Shown here: positions 10,654-21,970 of the stretch, piece after piece | How the letters are laid out: each line of letters begins with the position of its first letter | Numbering within the stretch: position 1 is the stretch's first letter | Source: Arthonia radiata | Taxonomy: Eukaryota > Ascomycota > Arthoniomycetes > Arthoniales > Arthoniaceae | DNA length: 64,000 nt | Reading direction: 5' to 3' | Assembly: GCA_002989075.1 (NCBI GenBank) | Contig: PSQN01000017.1 | Span: 4,161,453 to 4,225,452 of the forward strand | Notes under the pieces: generated by a model | Seen by the model: only the letters and a program-made list of their open reading frames with translations | Told to the model about the DNA's origin: nothing | Database searches by the model: none | Made by a program: the position numbers and the translations under genes

Positions 10654-12532
10654 AATGCCGCCATCCGCTCTCGCCATCGCTTTTGCCCTCAGACTCCTGA
10701 AGACCAAACCCCAGCATCTCACCGTCAAAGGCACGATGCACCGCAGAAACTAGCCTATGCGGTGTCTACTAACGTCGTTGAAATCTAGAATACATTCTCT
10801 CACTCCGGCGCTGCCTCAAGCATGTCCATGGCCAGTACACTTTCGATAGCACAGCCTACTGGCGGCAGAGGTGTCAAGAGACAGAGTCTCAACAACGGCA
10901 GCTTGCAGACGACGCCGCATATGCCCGAGCAAAGGAGACAGAGGCTCTCCAACAGCTACAAGCAATACAAGCAGAACTGGCCAAGTTCAGATCAGGCATC
11001 AGGCAGCAAGCCGGAGAAACCCCAGCAGCGACACCTCCTGATGTCAGCCAGCACGAGCGGCCCCGCTCACGCAAGCGCAAAGCAGCTGCAATGGGAGACT
11101 GTGATGCCCCGTCACTACTGGTTAAGCTGAAGATGCAGCCGGGATCTCACCCGAGCTGCGATGGCTTGGACCGCGATGGCGAAGCTGTACGTCTTTCGGC
11201 TTGATATCAACAGCACTCCTCGGTAAATTCACTAACACATGTACACAGACTTTGTCGCAGAATGATCAAGATTTCAATCGCGGTCAGTATAAGTGACCAC
11301 CTGTGAATCTCGTTAAGCTGATGTGTTTCTTAGTTGTACGGGCCTTAGTCGCTTCCACTCATCGCTTGAGCAACCAATCTCACATTTCTTTCGCCGAGGG
11401 GTCGTTGTCTACGCATGCCACATTCATTGCAGGATGCCGCAGCCTGTCAGCTGGTTTCGAATGCTTTCCCACGCTCACCAACTGCGAAGAAGTGCAACAG
11501 CCGGCTGTGGAACATTCTCATCAGCGAGCAGCCATCACCAAACCTGACGTTCGCACGAGGCCGCTCGTCTGGCTCTTCCGAAGCATGTCCAGGCTGATCT
11601 TGGCACTGACAGCACATCTCACGCCAGCAGCAACATCGTCAGAGCACGCCACGAGAACATCGCAACGTCAACCGCAAAACACTATAGATGTCAGAATCGC
11701 CTTTGCGAAAGCCTTCAGCGACGGTCTTGCAACACTCACAAAGCTCATCGCGTCCGCGGAGCCGTCGGACTCGCAATTTCACTACTCACCTGAACTGCAT
11801 CTCATCAGTGTAGCAGTCAAGGACATAGCAACCCTCCTGAGGCTCATAGTGCGAGAACTTGGGCTGCCTGCCGACTCATCATCGCACCCGGTCGCACACC
11901 GCGCACAGATTACGTCGCATTGCTGGGTCTCTCCGCCGAATATGCTGCAGCAGATACGCGTCGATCTAATACGAGTGTTGCTTACCCAAAGCGCGCATTT
12001 GTTGCGGGTACAGCTTCAAAGACCGCCTCTCGATCCCGAAGATTCTTCTCAGACACACGTGCCGAGGACAGGAGCTGTTCTGTCACGCTACGTTTTCCCT
12101 ATGCTCAAGGCACTACTACAAGACCTGGCCGGTAAGGGAGACGCGCATTCGTGCCCCTTCACGCAGAAAGCGAAGATGAGCTTTCAGGCTCTGACGTGGA
12201 GCACAGTGCTTGGCGATGATGTGAGTGCTGCGGTGAGTGATGATGAGGACGCGTTGAGGTATGTCTTTCCAATTATATGCACAGCTTGTCTGCCTTGAAC
12301 CTCTAAGGTGGCTCTGCGTGCAGTTTCCTCTCTCTTGGGAGATGCTACATGCCTTCCGTCATATTCGAGTTTGCTACATAGAGCACTAATTCACTGCAGT
12401 GTCACCAGCCTCGCCGCAGCATTCCAGCAAGCCGATCAAGACATCGACATCGTCGAATCAGACGCGCCTTGGTTTCTCGCAGAATTGGAGGGTCTCATCG
12501 GAGTGGACATAGCTCTCGAAGGCCTGGAGTAA
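10654..12532 (+). CDS. Putative Mei4/Rec24-like meiotic recombination protein (ends unresolved)
   Basis: A multi-exon gene. Supported exons are 10789-11186, 11249-11282, 11334-12258 and 12308 onward, with in-frame junctions. Exon 2 encodes ILSLRRCLKHVHGQYTFDST, AYWRQRCQE, then a coiled coil (ETEALQQLQAIQAELAKF) and a basic patch. A 69-nt first exon at 10654 would give SALAIAFALRLLKTKP, resembling the N-terminus of Mei4, but I found no donor joining it in phase. The 12308 exon reads WLCVQFPLSWEMLHAFRHIR. The end is ambiguous: either a stop just after this exon, or a further exon (SLAAAFQQADQDIDIVESD) ending at 12532. Mei4 acts with Rec114 and Mer2 to allow Spo11 breaks. The Mei4 assignment rests on recalled similarity and is tentative; the existence of a gene here is firmer. 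Confidence 0.5.
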
Positions 12533-12603
12533 TCATTGGAACGGTCCGTGACTCGTCAAAAGTCGTGGAATACATACAGCGTACATTACATTGGCATCAT
12601 TCA

Positions 12604-15600
12604 TCATGGAGCGAAGCGCTCCTCGTCAAGCTTGGTACCCTCTTTCCAGCTCTCACTAATCCACTCAGTAGTCACTAGCCGCGGCAGCTTGCCTTTCGCT
12701 TTGCCATGTGCCAGCGCATGACGAAGCGTCTTGAGCCGGTCTGCTGAAGTGTTTGCGGGCACTACCATGTGCGTGACATGCTTGTCTCGCCATGATACCG
12801 CAACGTCACCACCGGTAAATCGTACGACAGCTCGCACGGCCTCAACATCCGGATCACTCCTCGACTTCTTCTCCTCACCATCAACCTCCATCCGATCCTC
12901 ATCCAGACTCGTCACACCATCATCAAACCATACCACATCACCCTTGAACGTCCACCCCTTCATCTCACCCCACTCAGCTCTTGCCCCCTCCTCCAACATC
13001 TCCATATACTGCCCCGCCCCACTCACATCCACAGGCGTCTCCATCCCCTCCAGCAACGCCCTCATATCCTCCACATCCACCACATCCCCGGCAAACGAAT
13101 CCCCATACCCATCCATCGTCTCCCCCACCATCTTCTTATCCCCCTCGCCCACAAACTTCACCTGCCTCGGCTCATACGGCAACAAATATCTCGGCGCCTC
13201 GTTCCCCTGATAGTGCAAGACATCAAACCGCGCCTGCCTCACGCACTCAAACAGCCACCGCGGCCTGATAATACTGTGCACGCCCCGCCCCTTCGCCTTC
13301 AGCGTATTCACCTTAACCACGTCGCGGTCGCTCACGGGAATCGCGTCCCCCTCCTCTTCCACTTCCGGTTTCGGCATTCTTTGCGTTAGCCTTCCGCCAT
13401 GCGCTTTCACGAACGCCTCCACGTCTGCTTTACTGCACTTGTACCGCGCGGGCTCGGTACACTCGCTCATCACGTAAAACGTAAGACCCTCGAACAACTT
13501 CTTCGTCGCGTCCTTGTCATCACTCCCTAGCTTCGCGATCCGCGCCGCCATGTCTTTCTCACTCACCGCGCCCGCGACCGTCGTACCCTTCCTGCCTGTG
13601 CCGGTCTTCCTTTTCTTCCGCCGATTCTCCTCGAGCTCGAAGGTTTTCGTATTCCGCTCTTCGTTCACTTTATCCTTCAGCTGCACAAACTCCTTCAACG
13701 TTAGTGCGCTATCCCAACTCTTATCTAAACGGAGCCCTTTGAACCGGGGAAACCGCAGCGTCTGAGATGTCCTGAACTGTTCCGTCGTGTGCACACTCGC
13801 TGCCTTCACACTGATCACAATGGATTGGGAAGCAGGGATCCACACGTCCGGGGCTTCGAACTGTCTTGGTCCGCCGCCCAGCTCCAGATAATCCGTCGGC
13901 GGCCGATTTCGGTCATAGTTCTGCCACTTCCCCCCAACCTGCTGGGCAATCTGCTCATAATCACTCTTGGAGAACCCGCCGCCGACTTTGAAGAAGGAGT
14001 AGCATTTTTCATTCTTCGCTTTGGCGTCTTGAGAGGGGTCGAGGCGCAGACCACAGAGGAACGAGGAGATCGTGCCCCCGCGTCGCCCGGAGCCGTAGTA
14101 GCCCCCCACGACCACGCAGTCCAGCGCCTCCCCGTACTCGGCCATGTACTCCGGTTTCACCTTGACCCAGTCGTCGTTGCGGCTGTTGAGGCGGTACGCG
14201 GAGCGCGGGTTCTTCAATACCAGGCCCTCAGAGGACTCGGCGACGATGTCGCGGAGTTTGGGCTCGATGGCTGCCACGGAGACGGCGGGTGTGTACGTGT
14301 GGATTTCCAGTCTCCCCTTGACGGGGACGACAGATTGCTCGAGCGCGTTCCGGCGGTCACGCAGCGTGTACTTCGTGAGCACGCGGTCGTTCAGGTAGAG
14401 GATATCGAAGACCTTGAAGACGGGGCGCGCGCCGTCGGCATCGGGGTTTTGTTCCTTCTTCGCGTCCAGCGCGGCGGTCTTCAGGTGGCCGAACGGAACC
14501 ATCTTGTCGAGCACGGTGTCCCAGGTGATCATCTCGCCGTCGAGGATGATGTTGCGGACGCCGGCGTGGAAGGCGTGCTTCAAGTGTTTGGTCAGGGCGC
14601 TCGTGTCGTCGGTGAGGGAGGCGCCGTACAGGTACGTGTAGTCCTTCGCTTTGCGGGAGTAGAAGGCGAAACGGTACCCGCCCTCCGCCGTGGGGTCCGA
14701 GCACATGTGCAGCTGCATGCGCTCGCCGTCGAGTTTCTCCTCGATCCAGAATTCTTTATCGTCATCCGTGGGACGCAGCCGCAGCACCATTTTCTCGAAG
14801 GTGTGGGATTGGAATTGCGCGAGTTGTGGTTGGAAGCATTGCATGAGATTTACGTCGGTTTCGTCGGACTCGAGGCGGATGGCGGGATCGTGCAGCTCCC
14901 AGCAGACGCGGCGGAGGTTGGAGGAGACGTTGAAGAGGAGTTCGGCGTCGGGGTGGTAGATGTCGAAGAAGGTCTTTTCGGAGGCGCCGACTTTGGTCTG
15001 GCGGAGGATGATGCGGATGAGCCACATGAGCTCGTCGGCGGACATGCGGTGGTAGAAGGTCTCGAAGATGGGGAGCTGGGCCTCTTCCTTTTGGGCGAGG
15101 GACAGCTTGTCGAGGAGGGTGTTGACCTCGTCGATGTCCATGTCGCCGGGCTGGTGGCGGAGTTGGCGCTTGGAGAGGACTTGTTGGCAGCGGGCGGCGA
15201 AGTCGCCGGAGGTGGTCACGCCGGTGTTGGACTGGCCGGGGAGCTTCCAGTTGAGTAAGTTGAGGGCGTCGGGGGAGTGCTTGTCGATCTTGACAATGCG
15301 GACGAGTAGCTTGGCAATCGCGCGCTCTTTCAGACCGTACATGGCCCGCTCTCTGTCTTTATCAGGGAGGATGAGTCGGAAGACGGGGAAGACGTCTGGG
15401 CCTGTCTCCTTGCGCCAGCGAGTGATGAACTTTTCAATGATGGCGCGGCGTTGATCGTGAGGAGTGAGGCCGTGCTGGCCATCTGGGCCTAGTCGTCGGC
15501 GCCATGGTGCTGGAGGACCAGCTGGCTTTTGCTTGTTCTCATTCAAGGGTTTAAACAGCTCGAAGATTAGGTCGCGGAAGAGCAAAGGCGAGGAGGTGTT

Positions 15601-15705
15601 GTAAGGGCGATTGGGATACTTGCTATTGAGCTCGGCATCTGTAAGGCCGATCTGGGGATCTTGTGCTGCCGGTGCTTCCGTCATGTTGGTGTCTTGAGCC
15701 ATCAT
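12604..15705 (-). CDS. LIG4: DNA ligase IV (non-homologous end joining)
   Basis: ATP-dependent ligase that seals double-strand breaks with Lif1/XRCC4 in non-homologous end joining. An intronless frame of 1033 residues from ATG at 15705 (a second in-frame ATG follows at once). The N-terminal DNA-binding domain spans about 35-290. The adenylation motif I is EEKLDGERMQLH with catalytic Lys about 324; later nucleotidyltransferase motifs include NIILDGEMITWD, EGLVLKNPRSAY and DDWVKVKPEY. The OB-fold follows. Two BRCT domains lie near 700-810 (LFEGLTFYVMSE) and about 935-1030 (VVRFTGGDVAVSWRDKHVTH), with the XRCC4/Lif1-binding linker between them. Length and architecture are full. It is tail-to-tail with the Mei4-like gene, about 70 bp between the predicted stops. 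Confidence 0.96.
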   Translation of the reverse strand: MMAQDTNMTEAPAAQDPQIGLTDAELNSKYPNRPYNTSSPLLFRDLIFELFKPLNENKQKPAGPPAPWRRRLGPDGQHGLTPHDQRRAIIEKFITRWRKETGPDVFPVFRLILPDKDRERAMYGLKERAIAKLLVRIVKIDKHSPDALNLLNWKLPGQSNTGVTTSGDFAARCQQVLSKRQLRHQPGDMDIDEVNTLLDKLSLAQKEEAQLPIFETFYHRMSADELMWLIRIILRQTKVGASEKTFFDIYHPDAELLFNVSSNLRRVCWELHDPAIRLESDETDVNLMQCFQPQLAQFQSHTFEKMVLRLRPTDDDKEFWIEEKLDGERMQLHMCSDPTAEGGYRFAFYSRKAKDYTYLYGASLTDDTSALTKHLKHAFHAGVRNIILDGEMITWDTVLDKMVPFGHLKTAALDAKKEQNPDADGARPVFKVFDILYLNDRVLTKYTLRDRRNALEQSVVPVKGRLEIHTYTPAVSVAAIEPKLRDIVAESSEGLVLKNPRSAYRLNSRNDDWVKVKPEYMAEYGEALDCVVVGGYYGSGRRGGTISSFLCGLRLDPSQDAKAKNEKCYSFFKVGGGFSKSDYEQIAQQVGGKWQNYDRNRPPTDYLELGGGPRQFEAPDVWIPASQSIVISVKAASVHTTEQFRTSQTLRFPRFKGLRLDKSWDSALTLKEFVQLKDKVNEERNTKTFELEENRRKKRKTGTGRKGTTVAGAVSEKDMAARIAKLGSDDKDATKKLFEGLTFYVMSECTEPARYKCSKADVEAFVKAHGGRLTQRMPKPEVEEEGDAIPVSDRDVVKVNTLKAKGRGVHSIIRPRWLFECVRQARFDVLHYQGNEAPRYLLPYEPRQVKFVGEGDKKMVGETMDGYGDSFAGDVVDVEDMRALLEGMETPVDVSGAGQYMEMLEEGARAEWGEMKGWTFKGDVVWFDDGVTSLDEDRMEVDGEEKKSRSDPDVEAVRAVVRFTGGDVAVSWRDKHVTHMVVPANTSADRLKTLRHALAHGKAKGKLPRLVTTEWISESWKEGTKLDEERFAP

Positions 15706-16140
15706 CAAGCTGTTAGAAACGTTGATCTTTCACGAAACATTCCCTACCCTGGTATTCATCCTCACCTCCGACTGAAGTTTTGTAGCGCTGGCCATTCAGG
15801 TCGTTCAGTCTTAGTGCAATGGATGCTGTATCTATTGCGTGGAACGCTGTCTGCATACCTGAGTTGGAGCCTGTGGTGACAGGCAGAAGGCGGCGGCGAA
15901 ACCTCGGATGGTCAGGAACGCAGCACACGCGCGCTGACGCGTCCAACGCGCAATCACATGACCTACGACCAGGATTAGCACCTCGCGGTCTGTAAGATAT
16001 CCAAGATGAGACAACATGGGTTTGTTTGCGGAATCAGATCCCAAGAGTGATCAGGCGCGACACAAATCTGCTTGCAGACAGTGCGGATCGGATGCATTGG
16101 CCGCCCAACACAATCAGACCATCTCAAATGAGCACTATCC
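15706..16140. promoter_or_regulatory. Divergent LIG4/IRS4 intergenic promoter region
   Basis: 435 bp between two divergent start codons, so it must contain both 5' UTRs and promoters. Only short frames are present. GC-rich palindromic words (for example ACGCGTCCAACGCG near 15940) occur, but I cannot assign a factor. Confidence 0.45.
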
Positions 16141-16518
16141 ATGAGCAGCGTCGATAGCTTGCGAGCGAGGTTCGCGCAAGAGGAGCAAAATCGCAGGTTC
16201 GCCAATCGTGCAGCGCTCACGGGCGCTGTCCATGCGTTTCCAAAAGGCAGTGGACCATCCATAACGCCTGCGTCACCATCGGTCCGCTCACCTGCATCCG
16301 GCGCATCCGCTGCGGCTACCAAGATTTGGCAGACCAATGCCAACGTCAATGCACCCCCACCGCGTACGAAACCCTTGAGCCTGTCCGCAGCATCAAGAGG
16401 AGCTGTGAAAGCACATCAGAAGAGCCAAGAGAATCTGTTGATACAGCAGGGCAGAGACTCTGTCTCTCGCACAAGCTCGCCCTCACACACTGCTGCCTCG
16501 TTAGCAGCTGCGCACCAC

Positions 16519-16557
<39 letters not shown>

Positions 16558-18204
16558 TCTGTCACTTCACCTAGCGTGCGGACTGGCAGGGCTCCGGTAC
16601 AATTCAACCGCGTGGCTACCAGGTATGAGCCTGAGGAACCGGCAAGGGAAGAAAGGCTACCAGAGCCTGGAACTGTCAAAGATGTGAGAAGATGGCTCCA
16701 AGCCCTAGACAGCTCCGCTAGCGACGGCCAAACTTCAGATTATGGCAGCCAGAGACAAGTATCAAACACTTCGTCGACGGCACAACGCGCTTCTAATATT
16801 CATACTACATCAAGGCGGCCAAAAACTTCAGCAGAAGTCGAGTCCATGCAAGTCGCACCACCGCCAGTGATCCTTTCGCCGCGCCCCATGCGCGCGGTAT
16901 CAGCAGCAAGCTCGATCGATGCCATGGCTCAGCGTGATGAAGCTCGGCAGGCTGCTAGTCGGAAGCCAGCTATTCCAAGAAAAGACGCGCGCTTGCGGTC
17001 TGCAAGCATCACTCGGAAGGCTGAAGAAGAGCAAATGCCAACCATGCTCAGCCGCGACTCTTCTTTCAAATCGGCCAAGCTCACACAGGATGAAGGCAGT
17101 CCACATCTAGGTCGAATCCAGAGCAAGCCTTCAGCACCGCCTTCACGCCGCAGCCGACCAGGAATTACCACCGACCCCGAACCGTCCAGTCCGCCAGCGA
17201 AACCGCCTAGACCAACAGCAGCAGACATAACACCTCGACCTACGCTTGCTTCGCGTACACGGACTACCGAGACAACCATCCGCCAAAAGCCATCTCCATC
17301 TGCTAGACCTGAACCTCGACCTGCCCTGCCGTCACGCACACACACCGACACCTCCTCCACCCAGCATCCAACACCAACACCCTCCTTGCCACCGCGTCCC
17401 TCAGTCGACTCCACGTCCACAACCTCTCTCGCCCCCCAACCCACCCACCGCACCTCCCTCGACATCCTCAACACGCGCGCCCTCCCCATGCGCCGCGTCT
17501 CCCCCTCCCTCTCCTCCTCAAACCTCGCCAACGCCATCGTCGCCTCCTCCCTCGCCTCCTCCCGCCAACCCTCGCCCACGCACACCAACCCGCCCACCCC
17601 CGCTCTCCCTCCGCGTAACACCTCTAAACTCACCCTCCCCTTCTCCCGCGCCGCAACCTTCAACGAGACTAGAAGCCCCAGCCCCGCGAAACCAACGGGC
17701 ATGCGCAAAACAATGCGCGAAAGCAGCAGCGACGCCAGCGACACCGAGCAAAAGCGCAAAGGCTCGACGAAGTTCCTGCGGAAACACCCGCATAAACACC
17801 ATGAGGGCACGCGAAAACGGTGGCGTGACGCGCTCACAGACGAGGAACGGAAGCGGTATGAAGGGGTGTGGGCGGCGAATCGAAGTCATCTGTTACCGGC
17901 GAACGAGCGGTTAAAGGACTGCGTGCACGGGTACGTGGTGCGGGATATTTGGGCGCGAAGTCGGTTGCCGGCGCACGTGCTGGAGGAGGTGTGGGAGTTG
18001 GTGGGTTTGGAGGGGATGGAGGTGGGTGGACGGTGGGTGGAGGGGAAGCAGAAGGGGTGGTTGGGGCGGGTGGAGTTTGTGGTGGGGTTGTGGTTGATTG
18101 ATCAGAGGTTGAGGGGACGCAAGCTGCCGGTGAGGGTGAGTGGGAGTGTGTGGGATAGTGCGCGGTGGAGTGGGGGTGTGAGGGTGCCTGTGTATCGATC
18201 TTGA
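16141..18204 (+). CDS. IRS4: EH-domain protein, Irs4/Tax4 family
   Basis: In yeast, Irs4/Tax4 activate the inositol phosphatase Inp51, controlling PI(4,5)P2, cell wall integrity and autophagy. A single 687-residue frame. The N-terminus (MSSVDSLRARFAQEEQNRRF) is followed by about 500 residues of Ser/Pro/Thr-rich, probably disordered sequence with proline clusters and an 11-residue polyglutamine tract encoded by pure CAG. The C-terminal EH domain spans about 555-687: KRYEGVWAANRSHLLP, VVRDIWARSRLPAHVLEEVW, FVVGLWLIDQRLRGRKLPV, ending with the family's SGSVWDSARW. EH domains bind NPF motifs. IRS4 is divergent from LIG4 and convergent with ASE1. Confidence 0.88.
16522..16554 (+). repeat. (CAG)11 microsatellite in IRS4
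   Basis: Eleven uninterrupted CAG codons encoding polyglutamine in the disordered part of Irs4. Length changes would stay in frame, so this is a likely polymorphic site. Confidence 0.95.
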
Positions 18205-18596
18205 GGGGGCGTTGAAGACTGTCTGGTAGGAGAAGAGCGGGTGGGTTGGATTGTTGTCTTGCATAGCGACGGCGTTTGTGCATTAGATCACTGCAATGGG
18301 CATATTTTGGAGGGAAGGGAAACGAATGATTCAAATGAGTTTACTCGTTCACGAACTATCATGTCTATTGACACTGCGCATCCAACGCTTGCTGCGCTCG
18401 AGCTCATTTGCGTCTGTTTTCCATCCAAACGCCACACGCTATCTCCCTATTCGCAACAGAGACGAGACAAATACATACAAGAAACCTTAGACTCGTTAGT
18501 GCACCTTTCACCTCCCTGCTTCCACCAATACACTCATTCAGCATCCAAAAGCCGGGCGCACGATCACCCACAGCTCCACCGCCATCCATGCCACGC
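18205..18596. other. Convergent 3' region between IRS4 and ASE1
   Basis: 392 bp between two facing stop codons. No gene is supported; both 3' UTRs are expected here. Confidence 0.4.
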
Positions 18597-21090
18597 CTAG
18601 TAAGCACTTCCATCGTCATCGGTCCAGCCATCGCTTCCTTCGCGGACAGGACGACCCTCAGCATCCTCAACGATGGTCTCCGTCCGCATCTTCTTGCTCG
18701 CGTACGCTTGTGCGGCCGACAAACCGCCACGACCGTACGCAGCTTCCACACCTGGCGCATGAGCGCGTTTACTCGATGCCCAGTGCGGCTGCCGTGGCAT
18801 CGGCGTTGAGTCTTCATCGTCGACGTCTGACTCGCCGAACGTCTCCCAGTTCTCGGAACTGGAGGTAGCATTCGTGTTGGCAGTGGAGGTTGAGCCGGCG
18901 ACTGATGAGTTGCCCGACAGCTGCCGCGACATTGCCGCGCTTGAGACAGACTCCTTGTCGCTGTTAGCACGGGAGTAGTTAGGACGCGGTGGCGGTGGCG
19001 GCATGGTGCGGTAGTCATCGAAGTTGCTTTGCTTGTGGTTGGAGTACGAATGATTCGGCTGAGGCTGGCGGCTCATAGTCGCAGTGTTGAGGTGTGAGCG
19101 AGCCATCATGGAAGAGTTGAGGTGGTCGCTGTAGGGATCTTCAGGGATGGTGCTGCGAACGACGCTGCCGGAGCGGCTAGTATCTGGATCAGACGGTGCG
19201 TATGTGCTTGGGGTGTTGTAGCCTTGAGGTTGATCGTGTAGACTGGCGAGTTCGCGCATTTTTGGTGGTGGAGCCATAACGCGTGGATCCGGCTTCTGGC
19301 CTGGACGGACGGTTTGGGAGAAATTTTCCTGGTCTCTTGCCCTTGGTCGAGCCCCTTGCTGTGAGCGTTCCGGCGAGTTACTGCCGTTCTTCATGTTGCC
19401 CAAGGGTGCACGAGCTGGGATGCGTGAAGGACTCTTTTGTTGGTCTTTTGGCTGTGGGGGTCGCGAAGCAGCGAATATGTTGGCCGCGCTGCGTGTGATG
19501 GTGCCACCGTTGTCAACTGGCGTCTTCGAGCGGAGCATGGATACGTCTCTGCTCATAGTCCCCGCACGGGAAGCTTGAGGTGCTGACTTGGCCGTCTTCG
19601 GAGGCGGACCCATTCCATTTGGTGTCTTTGAGCGAGGTGGCGGCGCACGAGCATTGCTTTGCTCAATGACTTCGAGGTATCGATCGCCAAAAACAAGGAA
19701 GGGTCGGCCGTATTCGTCTTCCCAGTTCTCGAGCGCCTTCGAGATTTCCGCTTCGACCTTCGGCAAGTCGCGTGTAATACGCTTCCGCATCTTCTCTTCG
19801 CGCAAAAGACGTGTTGGATCGCGCTTTTCGCCCTTCTTTGCAATCAATCGTGAGGCGTCTTGGCTAGTAGCAGCCAGCTCATCCCGGTCGTGGACAAGGC
19901 TTCGATGCTTGGAGATCAAGTCGAGCATTGGCTTTCGCTGCTCTTTCAGTATTTCGAGTCGAGAGATTTCCGACTCGTGAGCCGACAGTAGGGCATCGCT
20001 GTACACATCGCAGAACATCGGCGTGAACTCAACAGCCTCCTCCTCGGAGAAGAACAACTCCTCCCACAGCGCGTTAATGCGCGTTCTAGTATCTTCTACG
20101 AACAGATGGAGATTCTGGCGCTTGAGTTCGTTCAGTCGTGACAATTCGTCTTCCAGATCGTTGATCACGCGCAGACCACATCCTCGACGGGTGGCCAGGA
20201 ATGCTTTGCGATCTCTGTCTTCAATACCGAGTCTATCCCAAAGTCCCTCGACCGCCGTTCGCAACTCACTGACCTTGCGCTCGCGGCCACGCTTCTCTTC
20301 TTGCAATCGCTCACGTCGAGCACGGAGCTTGTAGATGTCATCTTGATGTAGGCCAAGTTGTTCTGGGTTGTCTTGCCAGCACTGAACAATATGTGTATCT
20401 GTCTGTGCTTGAGGTGTGCCAAGTTCTGCCCAGAGATTTATGATCTCACTAGCATATTGTTGTACGGTCGCAACGCGCTTGGTGTATTCCTCGTACACAC
20501 GAGTGAACTCCGAATCGACAGAGTTGATGTACGATGGAGAGAGGTCAAATGTTGGAGGAGGTGCTTTCCCGCCTGCAGGTATCTGAGGTAGTTTAATTTG
20601 CAGGAAACTGGGTTCAATGTGAGACGAATAGGACTCGAGCGCTTCGATGAGCTTCTTGATTTGTTCGTAGCGCTCTTGATGAAGCCTTGTTACAGTGCGT
20701 TGCTTCTCGCGAAGGCTTTGTAAGCTTTCTGTGAGTGGGTATGTGACTTCGAGCTCCTCGTCTGCCGTGGCATAGGAGAGGCGTGACTTCGGATCGTCCA
20801 AAGACTTTTCGATTTGTTTGATGGTCTCGACGATCTGCTGCCCTTCATCAATCAAGTTGTTCTTCTCACTATACGAGCGTTAGCTTGGCGCGTTGTGAGG
20901 TGTGATTGAATGGAGTTTCCGCATACCTCGATACCTGGCGCAAGTGGTTATAAAGCGTCTCGGACAGCGACGAGAACAGCTCCGATTCTCGTGCTTCTCG
21001 CTCATGATGTGGGACTCCAATCTCATCGAAGATGGTGTGCAATTGACCAATTATCGACGTGACTTGTTGTGCAAGCTGACTGGTGTCCAT
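18597..21090 (-). CDS. ASE1: Anaphase spindle midzone protein Ase1 (PRC1/MAP65)
   Basis: Bundles antiparallel microtubules in the spindle midzone. Exons are 21090-20927 and 20868-18597, separated by a 58-nt intron; the spliced frame is 811 codons. The start is the ATG at 21090 (MDTSQLAQQVTSIIGQLHTI), because the three codons before it lack an ATG. The N-terminal half is a long coiled coil (EKNNLIDEGQQIVETIKQIE, LREKQRTVTRLHQERYEQIK). The spectrin-like microtubule-binding core follows (TRINALWEELFFSEEEAVEF, LSAHESEISRLEILKEQRKP, ENWEDEYGRPFLVFGDRYLE). Residues about 440-811 are disordered and rich in Pro, Ser and Arg, with SP/TP sites typical of Cdk regulation of this family. Confidence 0.93.
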
Positions 21091-21970
21091 TATAATCAAC
21101 GGCCGCTTGGCCTTTGCGCTGTGCTAATCATGCACCGAGACAGGAGCACGTGAGGAATGCTCTTCTCAAATGGAGCAGTCGGCTGGCGATCTTGACTCCC
21201 AAGGCGTACACGACCGTGAGAAAGAGCGGACAGGATGTTCGGAGCGGAACTTGGAGAAGTCAATGGGCAGAACAGCAGGGTTTTGTCGCGTAGCTAACGC
21301 TGGTTCTGTGACGTGGGGCCTTTCCTGCTCTATTTACGCGTGTTGTCAGGGGCAACCACAGCCTCATACAGATCTATCCACAACTAGATTTCCTGCATTT
21401 TGGAGCCAAGACAGGATTTGAGACTTTGCCGATGCGGCAATCAATATCTTCTGTGATCTATGTTGAGATAGAACCTCGAACTCTTCCATACATTTGGGCG
21501 CGTCTATGACAGCAATAGCTCTTGCGTGCCCTCGTTAGATCGCACTTGATCTCAGTCGCTGGACCTCCTCAGGGACCAATGTTGAGCGCATATTGTAAGA
21601 CTTCATTGTGACGCTCAAGCGCTACTGTGAGAGATGGCAAAGCTTGCTGTTGCCACAAGTCGTCGAGTAAGTTGAAGGTAGGATTGTCTGCCTTGTTCGC
21701 CGGAAAGAGAAGACGCCCGAAACCCCCGCGTCAATGCTGTGCCACCTGCACGGACGCGTCTGAGACATCCTGCACGCTTACAAGATCCCAATGGCGCCCG
21801 CATTCGCCCTGCTTCTGTGATCGCTAGCCATCAAGCAACTCATTTGCGGTCGCACGACGTGGTGCACACGAGCTTTGTAAGACTGGCCAAGCAAAATCTG
21901 CCTGTTGCCATACGCGCCAGCCTTGTCGGTGAAAGACAGGCGAACTAACTCTTGAGCCGCATCCAAGAAA
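21091..21970. other. Intergenic region of about 0.9 kb
   Basis: Lies between the ASE1 start and the next plus-strand gene and so contains both promoters. Short frames have no recognisable content. Confidence 0.4.

Noticed and set aside
13789-15258. 489-codon plus-strand frame
   Set aside because: It is entirely antisense to LIG4, rich in Val, Glu, Gly and Leu as expected from reading GC-biased third positions in reverse, and has no domain.
16929-17837. 302-codon minus-strand frame
   Set aside because: Antisense to the disordered region of IRS4; low-complexity Gly/Arg/Val with no motif.
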